Below, piece after piece: positions 29,901-40,800 of a stretch of 64,000 nucleotides of DNA. Location of the stretch: positions 9,487,000 through 9,550,999 of the forward strand of contig NC_051098.1 of assembly GCF_901709675.1 (NCBI RefSeq). Direction: 5' to 3'. Under the pieces are notes generated by a model. That model searched no databases and had not been told where the DNA came from. It saw only the letters and a program-made list of their open reading frames with translations. Position 1 is the stretch's first letter. The number at the start of each line of letters is the position of its first letter. The DNA is from Syngnathus acus. Taxonomy: Eukaryota > Chordata > Actinopteri > Syngnathiformes > Syngnathidae. The translations under genes and the position numbers were made by a program.

Positions 29901-31417
29901 TTTATCACTGTCGCCCTGGGGGCCGAACCCTCAGATAGAAATTAAATAGGAATCTAATTATGGCATAACACTCTTATTTGATGTTCATTGTTTATATATA
30001 TATATTTTTGCTGTTGTTGGTTGCTTTAGTGTGGACCACCTTTTCTCTTTGATCCTTATTATTATAGAATCCAGTCACGGGACAGATTGGATAGTTCGGC
30101 GAGCCGGATTTGGCCCGCTGGCTGCCAGTTAATGACAACTGGTCTATGTGTTATGTCTTTTAAGTTGTATCTATCATAAATGCTGATTCTTCTTCAGTAT
30201 TATGCGAAGGTGCTCAATTTGTTATTGTAACATTTTATGCAGATTAAAGAAATGTTTAGGGTTCAAAGACAAATGTACTGTCATGTGCAACTTTGAACAT
30301 GCAGGCGACTAATAGTGGCAACGTTGTTTTTATCGAGTAGTTAGTTTGTGAATGATGCTTGCTGAAATGGTGCTCATGTTTAAGCATTCAAATGTTTCTT
30401 GTAGGCCAACCTGGATGAGCAGCAGACCTCTTCCAACATGTTTGTCAGAGTACTGATGACTTGCATCTGCCAGTCAGCAATCATCTGTGAGTTGCTTTTT
30501 TTTTTTTTTAATATTCTCCACTCAAGACCATAAATAATAAGTTATCACTAAATCATGGCCATGAGACAGGCGACAACTGATAGGTTGTTACACACGGCCG
30601 TCAAAAATGTAAGAAAATATAAATCTGGTCTCCGAATTCAAATTTTTTAGGGCAAGACTTTCCACAAAACCTTCACCCCACGTTCCAAAAAACATGCATG
30701 TTAGGCTAATTGAAGACTAGATTGTCCATTGGTGTCAATGTCAGTGTCAATGGCTCTTCCATGTACCATGCGATTGATTTGGCTCCAGTTCCCACCCGAC
30801 ACTAATGAGGACTAGCGGCACAGAATTGTTGGCTGCATAATTAACTGATTAAGTTACGTGTCTTTGACCTTTGTCCAACGTACATTCAGTTAAACTGCTA
30901 GATGCTATCAACGCTGTATGTGAGCTGTAACGAATGTCCTGCTGACTTTGCTTTTTGCAGGTGAGAATCCCTACAAGGTGAATAATGAGATAATCAATCA
31001 GAGGGCCAAATTGCTACAAAAATTCTTAAAGGATGAACAGATGGAGTTGCAAGCTCTCTATGCCTTACAGGCTCTAATGGTGCACATGGAGCAGCCGGCC
31101 AGTGAGTGACTATACAAACTAATCCATTTGCCAAACTTATTTATCACTCAATTGTTCATGAATGTATTTTGTTTGGTTCTTAAACCTGACATGAATGTCT
31201 GTGCTGACATGATGTCATGTCACTTGTCCCATCATCAGATCTGCTGCGAATGTTCTTTGACACCCTTTATGATGAGGAAGTCATCAAAGATGATGCCTTC
31301 TACAAGTGGGAGTCGTGCAAGGACCCCGCCGAGCAGCAGGGCAAGGGCGTGGCCCTCAAATCTGTCACCGGCTTCTTCACATGGTTGCGCAAAGAGGATG
31401 ACTCTGACAACAGTTAG
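9018..31417 (+). CDS. eif4g1: Eukaryotic translation initiation factor 4 gamma 1 (eIF4G1)
   Basis: Scaffold of the cap-binding complex eIF4F; it bridges eIF4E, eIF4A, eIF3 and poly(A)-binding protein. Exons join in phase: 9018-9092, 9775-9840, 11234-11428, 12146-12248, 16272-16414, 20968-21060, 21259-21346, 22164-23132, 23270-23358, 23520-23709, 24245-24378, 24832-24957, 25076-25489, 25560-25703, 25836-26072, 26167-26271, 26452-26736, 27155-27263, 27339-27438, 27606-27856, 27983-28116, 28196-28368, 28559-28684, 28762-28843, 29267-29365, 29527-29661, 30405-30486, 30961-31101, 31239-31417. They encode about 1688 aa (human about 1600). The start [12 protein letters not shown] matches mammalian eIF4G1, not eIF4G3. 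PABP-binding region: about 194-225 ([18 protein letters not shown]). eIF4E motif YDRKFLL: about 684. MIF4G: about 828-1055. An RGG/RS-like linker follows, then MA3 from about 1326 and W2 from about 1477 to the acidic C-terminus. The long acidic Glu run of human eIF4G1 is missing. Confidence 0.97.
9402..9513. repeat. (CCAT)n microsatellite
   Basis: About 28 ATCC tetramers with two GTCC variants near the left end, in the eif4g1 intron after the first coding exon. The same tetramer forms the tail of the dispersed SINE-like repeat in this window, so the array may be what remains of such an insertion. Confidence 0.95.
10763..10783 (+). CDS. eif4g1: eif4g1 21-nt alternative microexon (GSFRSLQ)
   Basis: Between the coding exons ending at 9840 and starting at 11234 (both phase 0) lies a 21-nt segment. 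It is bounded by AG (10761-10762) and a consensus donor GTAATT (10784) and encodes GSFRSLQ in frame without a stop. Mammalian EIF4G1 has neural isoforms that insert a similar GFRSLQ-type heptapeptide at this place, and the EIF4G1 microexon is a known target of the neuronal splicing factor SRRM4 (nSR100). SRRM4 acts through UGC motifs close to the 3' splice site; here TTTGTGCTGCTAAAG directly precedes the exon. The splice sites, frame and UGC motifs are seen directly. Neural regulation is inferred from the family. Confidence 0.8.
12480..12805 (+). mobile_element. Degraded foldback MITE copy (family also at 43578 and 54025)
   Basis: The right part, 12712-12805, carries the family landmarks GCCATCTAGAGGAG, a TTACATGAAGC segment and a CTTCACAATTTCCCGTCACT end. 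The left part is poorly preserved (GTGTCTAGG near 12515). It lies in the eif4g1 intron between the exons ending at 12248 and starting at 16272. Confidence 0.45.
12995..13357 (+). mobile_element. tRNA-headed SINE-like repeat, near full length
   Basis: A 5' head with pol III A-box-like TGGTTAGCACG (13016-13026) and B-box GGTTCGATTCC (13052-13062). The body is one of the most abundant dispersed repeats of percomorph fish (GTGTGGAGTCTGCATGTTCT, CATGTTCTCCCCGTGC, GGGATAGGCTCCAGC). It ends at AGCGGTATAAAGGATGGATGG, i.e. the GGAT-type tail. The head is tRNA-derived and not a functional tRNA gene. Confidence 0.85.
13456..14057. mobile_element. Non-autonomous DNA transposon (MITE) with 26-bp terminal inverted repeats
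   Basis: The left end ACCGTATTTTCCGGACTATA and the right end (reverse complement ACCGTATTTTTCGGACTATA) match over about 26 bp with one mismatch. The subterminal AAGTCGCA / TGCGACTT motifs are repeated inside. The roughly 600 bp interior has no transposase frame. The ends resemble a hAT-type family widespread in vertebrates; the family assignment is from memory. Confidence 0.75.
14811..14894 (+). repeat. 42-bp tandem duplication
   Basis: Two copies of a unit beginning CCTCTTTGAACA at 14811 and 14853, each containing TTTGTACGCCACTACTT. They differ at only a few positions, which suggests a recent local duplication inside an eif4g1 intron. Confidence 0.85.
15521..15725 (-). mobile_element. Truncated SINE-like repeat, minus strand
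   Basis: Begins with (ATCC)n at 15523-15547, followed by the reverse complement of the SINE 3' half (TACCGCTTGTCC, TGCTGGAGCCTATC, GACACCCTGAACTGGTTGCC). It stops near 15725, so the tRNA-like head is missing. Confidence 0.8.
16915..17035 (+). mobile_element. Degraded SINE-like repeat 3' fragment
   Basis: Contains TGCGATTGGCTGGCGACCAG, a diverged GGAAAGGCTCCAGCATGC and a terminal AATGGATGGATATTG, i.e. the 3' third of the same SINE family. Confidence 0.7.
18240..18862 (+). promoter_or_regulatory. eif4g1: Possible internal eif4g1 promoter / alternative 5' UTR exon
   Basis: A GC-richer block inside the 16415-20967 intron. It includes a CACGTG E-box (in CTCCACGTGGCC), pyrimidine-rich TCTC runs, a CATTCCA MCAT-like site and an exon-like end GCAAAG before a good donor GTTAGT at 18863. 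Splicing this end to the 20968 exon would give a 5' UTR upstream of the in-frame Met in DITEEIM, equivalent to a known short human eIF4G1 isoform start. This is inference only. Confidence 0.25.
19487..20896 (+). mobile_element. 5'-truncated LINE (Rex1/CR1-like clade) with open reverse transcriptase frame
   Basis: An insertion in the eif4g1 intron before the PABP-binding exon. An open frame to the TAG at 20647-20649 covers reverse transcriptase domain motifs from [15 protein letters not shown] through [13 protein letters not shown] and the catalytic KFADDTTL (near residue 158), plus the C-terminal part. The endonuclease and 5' UTR are absent, so it is a dead-on-arrival copy, although the remaining frame is intact. 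The 3' UTR ends in ACAATAAAGCTGA followed by (CTTTGA)n, a typical short-repeat LINE tail. A 3' fragment of the same family lies at 39358-39704. The clade name is from pattern memory; L2-like is the alternative. Confidence 0.88.
22164..23132 (+). other. eif4g1: eif4g1 large Pro/Ser/acidic linker exon
   Basis: A 969-nt exon encoding about 323 residues of low-complexity sequence rich in Pro, Ser, Glu and Thr (for example [25 protein letters not shown]-like stretches). It lies between the PABP-binding region and the eIF4E-binding region. Vertebrate eIF4G1 proteins have a poorly conserved disordered linker here; the exon is in phase on both sides. Confidence 0.8.
24286..24306 (+). other. eif4g1: Codons of the eIF4E-binding motif YDRKFLL in eIF4G1
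   Basis: Within the 24245-24378 exon, TATGACCGAAAGTTTCTTCT encodes the YxxxxL-phi motif (Tyr, Leu, Leu) used by eIF4G to grip the dorsal face of eIF4E. The human equivalent is YDREFLL. All anchor residues are kept. Confidence 0.88.
26951..26994. repeat. (CA)n microsatellite
   Basis: About 20 CA dinucleotides in the eif4g1 intron between the exons ending at 26736 and starting at 27155. Confidence 0.97.
29867..29909 (+). repeat. Short tandem duplication (about 21 bp unit)
   Basis: TTTTGTTGTCTCCTTTATCA occurs twice back to back in the eif4g1 intron following the exon ending at 29661. Confidence 0.75.
30098..30143. mobile_element. Fragment of a dispersed repeat
   Basis: GAGCCGGATTTGGCCCGCTG, followed by a CTGCCAGTTAATGACAAC-like end, resembles a terminal segment of a common fish hAT-type repeat. 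Only a fragment is present and no partner end was found. Confidence 0.35.
30670..30830 (+). mobile_element. Highly degraded SINE-like repeat
   Basis: Landmarks of the SINE family are still visible in order: CCAAAAAACATGCATGTTAG, CCATGCGATTGATTTGGC and CACTAATGAGGACTAGCGGC. The copy is old and has lost both ends. Confidence 0.5.
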
Positions 31418-32670
31418 GGGCCTCTGCAGTGTGACAGTTGGGCTGGTAGGATTTTTAGTTGAGATCTTTTCGGACAGGACATTAGGAGGTCGATCCCTTC
31501 TGCAGAAACAGAAAAAAAAAGCAATACAAAAAAAAAAAAATCTTCAACTAGGAGAGATTGTATTATTGATCGAGCGTTCGATCATGCCATTTATTTTTAT
31601 TTTTTTCCTGTGCAATTGAATGTCCTAATTCTAATGAATCTGTGTGATGAGAAGACTGAGAAGTGGAAGATAATACCATTTACTTTTTGGACTGTTTGCT
31701 TCAGAGTTTGATTCTTATTTTGAAAAGGCTTGCCCTCATCTCAGCAATACTATGCTGACAAATGCATATAAAAGTCAGAGGCTATATATTTTTGATGATG
31801 TCATCCTTTTTTCATGGCAACAGCAACAGCGAGATGTTGCATTTGGTGTTTGATCTACATGCCTATGTAGATGCTTGTTTTTGACTTTTTTTTTCTGTAC
31901 TAATGATTGGCGTGTTTTTTAATAAAAGAAAAAAATTATATATAAAGAAAGGTGGACATTTGAAAGAGGAGAGTTGTAGGCTAGAGTTGAAGACTAAGCA
32001 CAGATTTCACAAGGAGAGCGTCACCGAGGAGACTCATGATGAACATTAACCATTTTGCTGCTGGGGATGATCAATGATGATGATTATCATGGTGATCGAT
32101 CGCCACCCTACTTTACTTAGCCTCCGCTGGATCTGTGTCACTGTTTCTTTGTCTGTACTTCACGACAGAACCTGAAGAAGCAAGCGAGAATGAGGACACG
32201 GCTATGCCTTGATATGAAGCGTGGAGTTTTTTTAAGTAAGATGCTGTTATTGAAACTTGAAAAGTTGCATAGTTAAAACTCCACTCTATGAAAATAAAAT
32301 TAAAAAAAAAAAAGTTCAACAGGACAAATCCGAAGGCCTTTTTTCTTATGTGAGTGGAAACGGATTTTAGGAGAGTTCTGTACATATATTATAGATATTT
32401 TATGAGTTTGCCCGCCCCCCCCCCCCCCAAAAAAGAGAGAATACTAATGTAATTTTCCTTTCTTGTAAAACAAGTGGAATTTTACCCCGTATTTATTTCT
32501 CTCCTCAGCTGGCCGAAAGTGCTTGTAATTATTAAATCAGAGTACAGTAATTGATTGCCGTTAAGACAAAATGTGTAAATAGTTCTTTTTGTTTTACTTT
32601 ATTAAAAGAGATATTTAATTAAAGAAAGGTATGCCTCTTTTCACATCCCAAACTGGAAGAACTAATAAAG
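31418..32670 (+). other. eif4g1: eif4g1 3' untranslated region
   Basis: Non-coding sequence after TAG 31415-31417. Canonical AATAAA signals occur at 31921-31926 and 32664-32669, so short and long 3' UTR forms are possible. A poly(C) run (about 14 C) lies near 32415-32428 and A-rich runs near 31510-31540. No conserved RNA structure was recognised. Confidence 0.6.
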
Positions 32671-32723
32671 ATTGTTGCAAATACAAAACTCTTACACTCT
32701 TGTCGTATTTCATATATATATAT

Positions 32724-32791
32724 ACACTACCGTTCAAAAGTTTGGGGTCACAAAATTGTTTGGGTGACCCCAAACTTTTGAATGGTAGTGT
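32724..32791 (+). mobile_element. Minimal hairpin MITE, copy 1
   Basis: A 28-bp arm ACACTACCGTTCAAAAGTTT... (32724-32751) is followed by a 12-nt centre AAAATTGTTTGG-type loop and its reverse complement (32764-32791) with one mismatch. TA dinucleotides flank it. The arm is the known terminal inverted repeat of abundant Tc1/mariner-like fish elements; here almost nothing but the two ends remains. Confidence 0.85.
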
Positions 32792-32799
32792 AAATATTA

Positions 32800-34828
32800 T
32801 TATAATAAAATATTATGAATTAAATATTATAAATTATATCTTATATTTGTATAAGATTATATATAATCTATGAATATAAGTATACATATATAAGATTTTT
32901 TACACAGAAGATTATATATATAATCTATAAATAATTATCTAAATAAATATATACACTACCGTTCAAAAGTTTGGGGTCACCCAAACAATTTTGTGACCCC
33001 AAACTTTTGAACGGTAGTGTATATATATATATATATTCTCTCTCTATATTCTATACTATATTGTACTGTTTGTTTATATTGCTGGCATGTTTAATTAATT
33101 ACACTATCAACGCCAACGAATAGCAAAATCAATTGTGTAACTTTTTCCAGCTTTTTTTTAATTGTCATCAAGTGATAAATGGGCTGACTAAACAATACAT
33201 ATGCCTTTTGCAGATGCTGGACCGTGGTAGCTGAAATATTGACGAATTCTTTTTTTTTCTGAAGTTTTTTTAAAAATAGAGGAATAGGAATATGTCATAC
33301 TACGCTACACTCACTAGAGAGCGTTGTTGCACTTTATAAATTACAGTACAGTACTCTGATGCTGAAATGTGGGTTAAATAATGTCGTTTGCATTTGTACT
33401 TTTGTAAGGTTTCAACAATTTATAGTTTATGAAGATATATGTATATTAATATTGTGTGCACCAATTCAAAGACCTGTGCCTGTGTCATCTTTTTAAACAT
33501 GTAATCCAGTGCTAAATAAACTAAACCAGAATATTAGAAACATGTTTTTCCATACTACTACACAACAATAATGAAAATGTAATTAGATGAATCCCTCTGT
33601 GACCTTGTCTTTAAAATGGAGGATTGCATTGATAATGTTATCCATTTTTTGGTCCAACTGATGACGTGCCCCATTGAGCACTGGATCCAAGGTTGTGTAT
33701 TCCTATAATTTGTTTATTGACTGATAACAGCCTATGATTACGTAAGTGACAGAAAGTCCATTTGCGCTTACAACCTCTGTATTCCTGCACAATACAGTAT
33801 AATGAGATCTAATACAAAAGCTGTACAAGACATGCATTCAGAAAAAACCAAACATTAATTCATTCCCTGAACCGCTTAGCCTCACAAAACTAAATTCATA
33901 TTAACGCTAAAACATGTATTTTAATGTTCATTATCGGCATGGAGTTTGCAATAGTGGAGAACTTCCTTGCCTCATAATAGCATGAGCCAGACACAATATC
34001 AAAACAGCTCTAAATATGAGATCCAACTAAACTGCTCTAAAATACAATTATAAAATATTGTGAGATTAATGACAGCGTCATTGAATGCTGACGATTATTT
34101 TCTGTGGGCAGAATATTTGATCACAGCTCTAATTTTGGGTTATATCCAAGGGAATGAATTTTACAATAAATACCTTAGCCAAACAAAAATATGGTATTTA
34201 TATTGATGTTGTTTTTTCTTTTGCTTCGTCAAAATGTCTTTGATTTTTGTAGGGTAAAAGTACAAATGCAAACGTGTTACCTCATTTCTTATTCAACAGA
34301 TAATGGAACATTTATCAGCACAAATTTGATGGCCTCGCATTCCCAATATAGTTACTGATTAGCCTTTTAAATAGAACAGGCCCCGTGGTGACTAGGCACT
34401 TGTTGATATATAGAATATATTAATCACCAGAAAGGTGCTTGGAGTTTTTCTACTTTTTTCCCATTTAGAGGCTGCGAAGTGCAAAACGTTTGTGGCATAC
34501 ACATGTTCACACACATACGCACACACAAGGCATACATAAACACACACATGCACGTACTGATTATTATCATTAAAATATTGCTTTTATTGATTGTTTGACT
34601 TTTTGCAATAATTTAATAAAAGGTCAGCTAGCTATGAAAACATAATCAGCTCCCAAGACAACACAAAGCGTGCACTCTGGTGTCATAAATGAATGACAAG
34701 CCCAAGGATCACTTATGACATGCTGTTAAAAATGACATCACGACTGATGAAAGACTGTAAGCAATATTTGAACCCGAGGGTGATTTTCGAGAAGCTTAGA
34801 GGATCAATCCTCCAGCCACGGCAAAGCT
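32800..34828. other. Intergenic region eif4g1 - alkaline phosphatase
   Basis: About 2 kb of strongly AT-rich sequence with (TA)n/(TC)n runs at 33020-33050 and a CA-rich stretch at 34500-34555. A TATA-like TAATAAAAG at 34613-34621 lies about 210 bases before the alkaline phosphatase ATG and could belong to its promoter. No other gene was seen. Confidence 0.5.
32953..33020 (-). mobile_element. Minimal hairpin MITE, copy 2 (inverted relative to copy 1)
   Basis: The same 28-bp perfect inverted arms (32953-32980 and 32993-33020). The loop CCAAACAATTTT is the reverse complement of copy 1's loop, so this copy lies in the opposite orientation about 160 bp away. The flanks are (TA)n. Confidence 0.85.
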
Positions 34829-37800
34829 ATGAAGCCTTCAGAAGTGTCCATGGTGGCCTTTTTCCTGCTTGTGGTCTTTGGAACAACTGCAGCCAAAGGT
34901 AAGCCTTTAAAAAATGTTCTCCCCAAAAGTCATTCAAGATAAAATCTTAAAGCGTTCAGATCATCATACAGGAAGCGGTTCTCTTCTTCGCTGCTTTGGA
35001 TTCTCCCTGACACTTCAATTGCTTTTCACTCCTGTACAGCAAAGTGATTATGCTGATAGTTGAATATAAGATCTCAACTGACATTTAAAGCATACTCACA
35101 CACCAAAATATTCACTCATTACGCTTTGCTAACAATTTCTGACTTCAGCATTTATTTCAACTGCTTTTATTCATGCACATTCAACTACGGTTTATCCATT
35201 AACAAAAATTGTACTATTGTGCTATATACAAGGTGAGGGTGGCAATGAAAGTTCATTCAAAGCCCCTGTAACGTGAATTCAGAGATTTGTTTCTGAATAG
35301 CACATATATTTAACAAGTAACATTATATAACTTTGAAGATAAGTGCTGAAAATGTGCAGACTGAGAAATAAGTCAAGGAATAAAAAGCCTGATTAGATAA
35401 TGTGTGGAATCGGGCTTTAAACTGTTGAGGCCATTATTGAGCACCATGTTGTCGACCAAAGTACACGGCAAAGGGAGGAAGGCGGAAGAGTGGGGTGGGA
35501 GGAAAAAATAAAAAAAGCCTGACTTGACAGCTTCGGGATGGCCACTTTAGAGCGCCTCATTGTCACGGCATTAAATAGCCCATGAGGTGAGCTGCTGGGG
35601 GTTTTAAGGGGATATATTTCCCCGGCTCCAACATGTAGTCATACAGCTCATAGTCATGGCAGTTCCATTTTTACATTTTCTCAAATCTGACAGCTAATTC
35701 ATTTGAGTGCATTCAGCAGTCATGACCACAGTGTAAAGAGCAGCGAGAATGGCATTTTGGTGATTTTCTTTTTGAAATCATTCGGCTGTGGTAGCATTCT
35801 TCACAGCACCCTTATCCGTGTAAAATTTAGAAAAGATTTCTTTTCACTTTACAGGGACTTGCCTTGCCAAATACTTAATCTGAAAATGAGATTTATATTG
35901 TCATCTTTGATTCCAACTTGATGTGCAGAATATTGCTTCCACACTAGTTTATCCTGAACATGGGCAGGTCTGTTTCAAACTAATTGACCTAGGTGTCTCT
36001 GTTCTAATTTCTTTGAAAAGACACAATTCCCGCCTCACATTTTGTTCTCTTCTATTTTTGTTCCTCAGTTTCTCCATTATCTCTCAATCTCGCAACCATT
36101 CTTCCCATTAATAACGTGAATATTAATTAATCATCAATTAATGTATTTATTCCATGTGTAGTGCTGGTGGATTGTTGTTGTGAACTGCTGTACCTGCAAT
36201 ATCTCAGGGCATTATGATCTAGTCGATAAGAAGAAGCGACAAGAGTGACGTGAGATAGACCAACACATACTGTCACACGTCAGCAAGGCCCAAACAAAGA
36301 AAAATCCACTTGGTTTATTTTATGTTCTTCAACCCATCTTATCCATTAATTTGGAATTCATCCACTGAGAGATTCTCCTCATATATTCTCTCTCTCTCTC
36401 TCTCTATATATATATCCTCTATAGTTTTAACGATACAGATGCAATTTATGACTAACTAATCCCATTCACTCGTTTCACAGTTGAAGAAGAAAACCCAGAG
36501 TTCTGGAGATCACAGGCAAAGAAGACTTTGCAAACTGCTTTGAACAGGAAGCAGAACACCAATGTGGCCAAAAACATCCTATTTTTCCTTGGAGATGGTA
36601 GGTTGCAGTGCATAAAGTGTCAACACTGTCCAATATGTTGTCCACACCATTTTGCCATTAGAAAATGACATAAATAGAAAGTTTGCATATACGTATATAT
36701 ATTCACATTAGGTATGGGAATCACAACCTACACAGCAGCTCGTATCCTCAAGGGACAACTGCAGAACAACACGGGAGAGGAGACTGTGATGACCATGGAC
36801 ACGTTCCCCCATGTTGGATTGGCTAAGGTAACATGCACACGCACACACACGCACGCACACACACACACGGTTAATTTTATTCATATAATGTATACTAGAA
36901 TTCTGCTTTTGTCTCTAAGGGGTCTGCAGTCCGTACAGCAGGTTTCCTTAAGCCCCTGAGCCTCAATTGATTGAGTGTGATAAACTTGAAGGCCGTGCAT
37001 CTGTTCTTTGACAGATATAGTTATTAAAAATATATTCACTGGGTGGCCACATGAGGCATACATGAAGACAATGGCGTAGGGATAAGTCTTGATTGTTAAA
37101 GATGTATTCATTTAGAAATGTAGTTAAAAATTGTGTTTCCTGAGCTGCCTTATGAAGCAAAAAATACATTTATGTTAAATTGTCTTTCATAAGGCCTCTT
37201 GTGACAAATTATTTTAAATTTTTTTGAAATTTCTTCAGGAAGGCCAATGTTATTTCTTTTCTTTTTTTAAATGACTACTTGTTTGGATGGGCACTGAGTT
37301 GGCTTGCCATTAAAAGATAATTCTAATGCACAGGTAAAAACAATGACTGTCAGTATGTTAGATTAAAGGTCCCCCTTGCGCTTTGTGCAGACCTACAGCG
37401 TGGACTTTCAGATTGCAGATAGTGCTGCGACAGCCACCGCTTATCTGTGTGGGGTCAAGACCAACCTGAACACCATTGGCGTCAGTGCAGCTGCTCGAAA
37501 TGGCGTTTGTAAGAGTCAGAAGGGTAATGAAGTCACATCAATCTTGAAGTGGGCCAAAGATGCAGGTGAGGATACCAAGACAATAACTGCCTTAACTGCT
37601 TCTGCTCATATGGGGATTTAAATTCATTCTATGTTGACCAATGATGTTTTATTTGCACACAGTGAAGGATTCAGTATTCAGATCTAGGCAGCTAAAAGTT
37701 CTCAAAATTGACCTTGCTTCATTAAGATTGTAAATTGTAATATGTTGAATGAACATTCATGATTAATAAACAGTTATCTGAAATGTTCATTCATGAACAT

Positions 37801-40800
37801 TCATGATAAATAAGCAGTTATCATAAATGTTCGGTCAGCAACAAACGATGTTAACGACCGTAGATGGACGATAGTATCGCTGTTGTAGTTTAAGCCCTCA
37901 AACAACAATAGCAACGTTAGTCAGTAAACAAACTAAATATTTTTAGGCAAGTCTGTCGGCATAGTGACGACCACACGGGTCCAGCACGCTACGCCAGCCA
38001 CCAGCTACGCCCATAGTGCCAGCAGGAAGTGGTACAGCGACGCCGACATGCCCGCCAGCGCCAAAAGGGACGGCTGCACTGACATTGCATCTCAGTTGCT
38101 CAATAACACAGATATTGATGTAAGATGAGTATTCATAACATTGTATTGGATACATGATACCTCGCTTGATGGAGTGTACATTCTTGCAGGTGATCATTGG
38201 TGGTGGAAGAAAGTACATGACCCCCAGGGGTACTCAGGACCCAGAATACCCAAGAGACTTCTTTTCCAGGGGTAAAAGACAAGACAAACGCAACCTCATC
38301 CATGAATGGAAGAACCAGAAAATGGGCAAGGTAACGATCATCACCTAGCGATCTGCAAATTGAACTTTACACTCTAAAATCTAATCTCAAGTAAAAATAT
38401 CACTGATACTTCACCCATTCCATGTTATGTTTAAACTAAACAAAAATGACTAAAGCTTCAATTAATACATACAAATATAATAATAATAATAATAGTATTT
38501 TTACCAGCTCACAAGGAGATACACAACTCAAGGAAATTGGTTGAATGCTTATTGTGTGTAGGTCTTAGAAAAGCATTAAGCAGAATGCCTGATGTATTCA
38601 AAATTATATTCTAGTTTTTATAGAGAACAGAAGTTATGTGACAGAACGTGACTCAAGCATTAAAGACTGGTTTGCATATGCGTGTGTGTGTTTGTACCAC
38701 AGGTAGCCCATTATGTATGGAATAAAACTGATTTTGATGCTGTTGACCCAGAAACCACGGATTACCTCATGGGTGAGTGTTTTTGTTTACAATATTTTAT
38801 GTTACTGCTTTTCTGCTCAGCAGAGGGGAAAATTAAACCATTGCTCTATTTTATAGGCTCTTTGACTTTTTTAATAGAAAATCATTAGACGACTACCTGA
38901 ACAAAATAACAAATTCACTAAGTAAAAGTCATTGCACAAAACTTTTCACATGGAGCTGTGTCACACTCCTTACACATGAAGATGACAGAAAACGACATAA
39001 GCAGTGTTATTCTCAAGAATCTAATGTCCGCTGCTCAATGTCACATATCTACAAAGGAGTATTAAGAATGAAAGAAAATAAACTGCAAGAATAATGAGAA
39101 AGAAAATAATCAAACAAAAGCCAAATATCATAACACTGAAATTTTACACCAAAAAAGTCAAAATTTTTACAATAGTAAATTTGATAAGTTGCAGACAGTA
39201 TATTTGTACATGGGGCTGATTTTGGTGCAGGCAGAATAGCTTCAGTTAACACTCAGATTTGTTAATAGTAGTAATAAAAAGAGGACGCTTGTCGAATTCC
39301 ACTTTAGTTTAACAACCAATTTCAGTCGTTGTTTTGGCCCATTGGCAACATCACAAGAATCAAAGTCAAAGTCAAAGTCAAAGTCAGCTTTATTGTCAAT
39401 CCCTTCATATGTCAAAACACACAAAGAAACCGAAATTCCGTTTCCTCCATCCCACGGTGACGAGACATACAAGTAGGCGACACAAAACAAAAACAAGAAG
39501 GCACAAACCATAAATAATAAATAATAAATAAAATAAAATGAGCGATGAATAAAAACAGACCAATAACCCATTGAATATGAGGGGCAAAACCGAGCCAGTG
39601 AGCATACAGCAAGAACAGGACGCTACGCTGAAAGGGGGCGCGAGTTCAGGATCCTAAGAGCCTGGAGTACGAAGCTGTTGGAAAGTCTGGTGGTGCGGGA
39701 GCGCAATATTTGGTCTATTTATTGGTATGTCAGAATATTTAGTGAAAACATTTGCAGTGATATTACCTAATGAATAAATGGCAGTTCTCAAACTGTTGCA
39801 TTTACGATAATCCGTGAATTTTGACATTCAATCATTAAAAATATGGATTTATTTTTTCAAACTCAGCATTTCTAGGCCATATGGGAGAAGAAACCACGGA
39901 AATTAATTCAGACCACTTTAAGTGAATAGATTAAGTGGTTAAGTCAAAGAAAGAGGGTGCAAGACAAAGGACAGAGGGATGGACGGACGGAGGTTTGATG
40001 AATATTGTGTCGCTCTTGACAGAGGTTGGCTCTCACTTGGTGTTCTGTAAATTGATCCTCCATCACCCGTGAGCAGTATTTATCTCGTTTTTTTAATCCT
40101 CTCACAGCCTGTGGATAGCTTAATCAGGTTTTGTGCCAGAGACACTTACATACAATATTAAGACATGTATGATCCAAATAAAGACTTGTTATTCAGTGAC
40201 AACCTTCAAAGTTGTGGCAAAGCTTGAAAGTGCGAAGGAGGTAAATTGAGCCATGCTGGCTGATCTGTCGTTTCTCCTCCTGTGCTGTGAAAAAACAGAG
40301 AAGGAGCGAATGATTTTTTTAGCTGCACTTCAATTATAGGCTGTTGTAGCCACAATTGACTGTTGGTCTGCTTCTCTTCTTCCTCAGCTCTGTTTGAACC
40401 TGGTGACCTACGATATGAAGCTGACAGGGACCCCAACATGGACCCATCCATCGTCGAGACCACGGAAAAAGCCATCCGCATTCTCAGGAAAAACCCCAAA
40501 GGCTTTTTCCTTTTAGTGGAAGGTAAGGACAAGCAATCAATGCACCCCTTGAGTCACCCCATCGCTTAATCAGGCAGGCAAAGTTTGACTTATGTAACCC
40601 CCAAGGAGGTGCGCTGCTAAAAACAGAAAATAGCATGTGTTTGCTCCTACAGGACCGAATCGATTCATTGATCTTGCAATGGTCACTAAGGGCCTCACTG
40701 TAATGGATGTCTTCGAAAACATCAATATGACTGCATTTATATATGTGCACCACTCTCACTGATTTAAGAGTGGAAGGTGTTTTTTTTGTACCAGTGGCTT

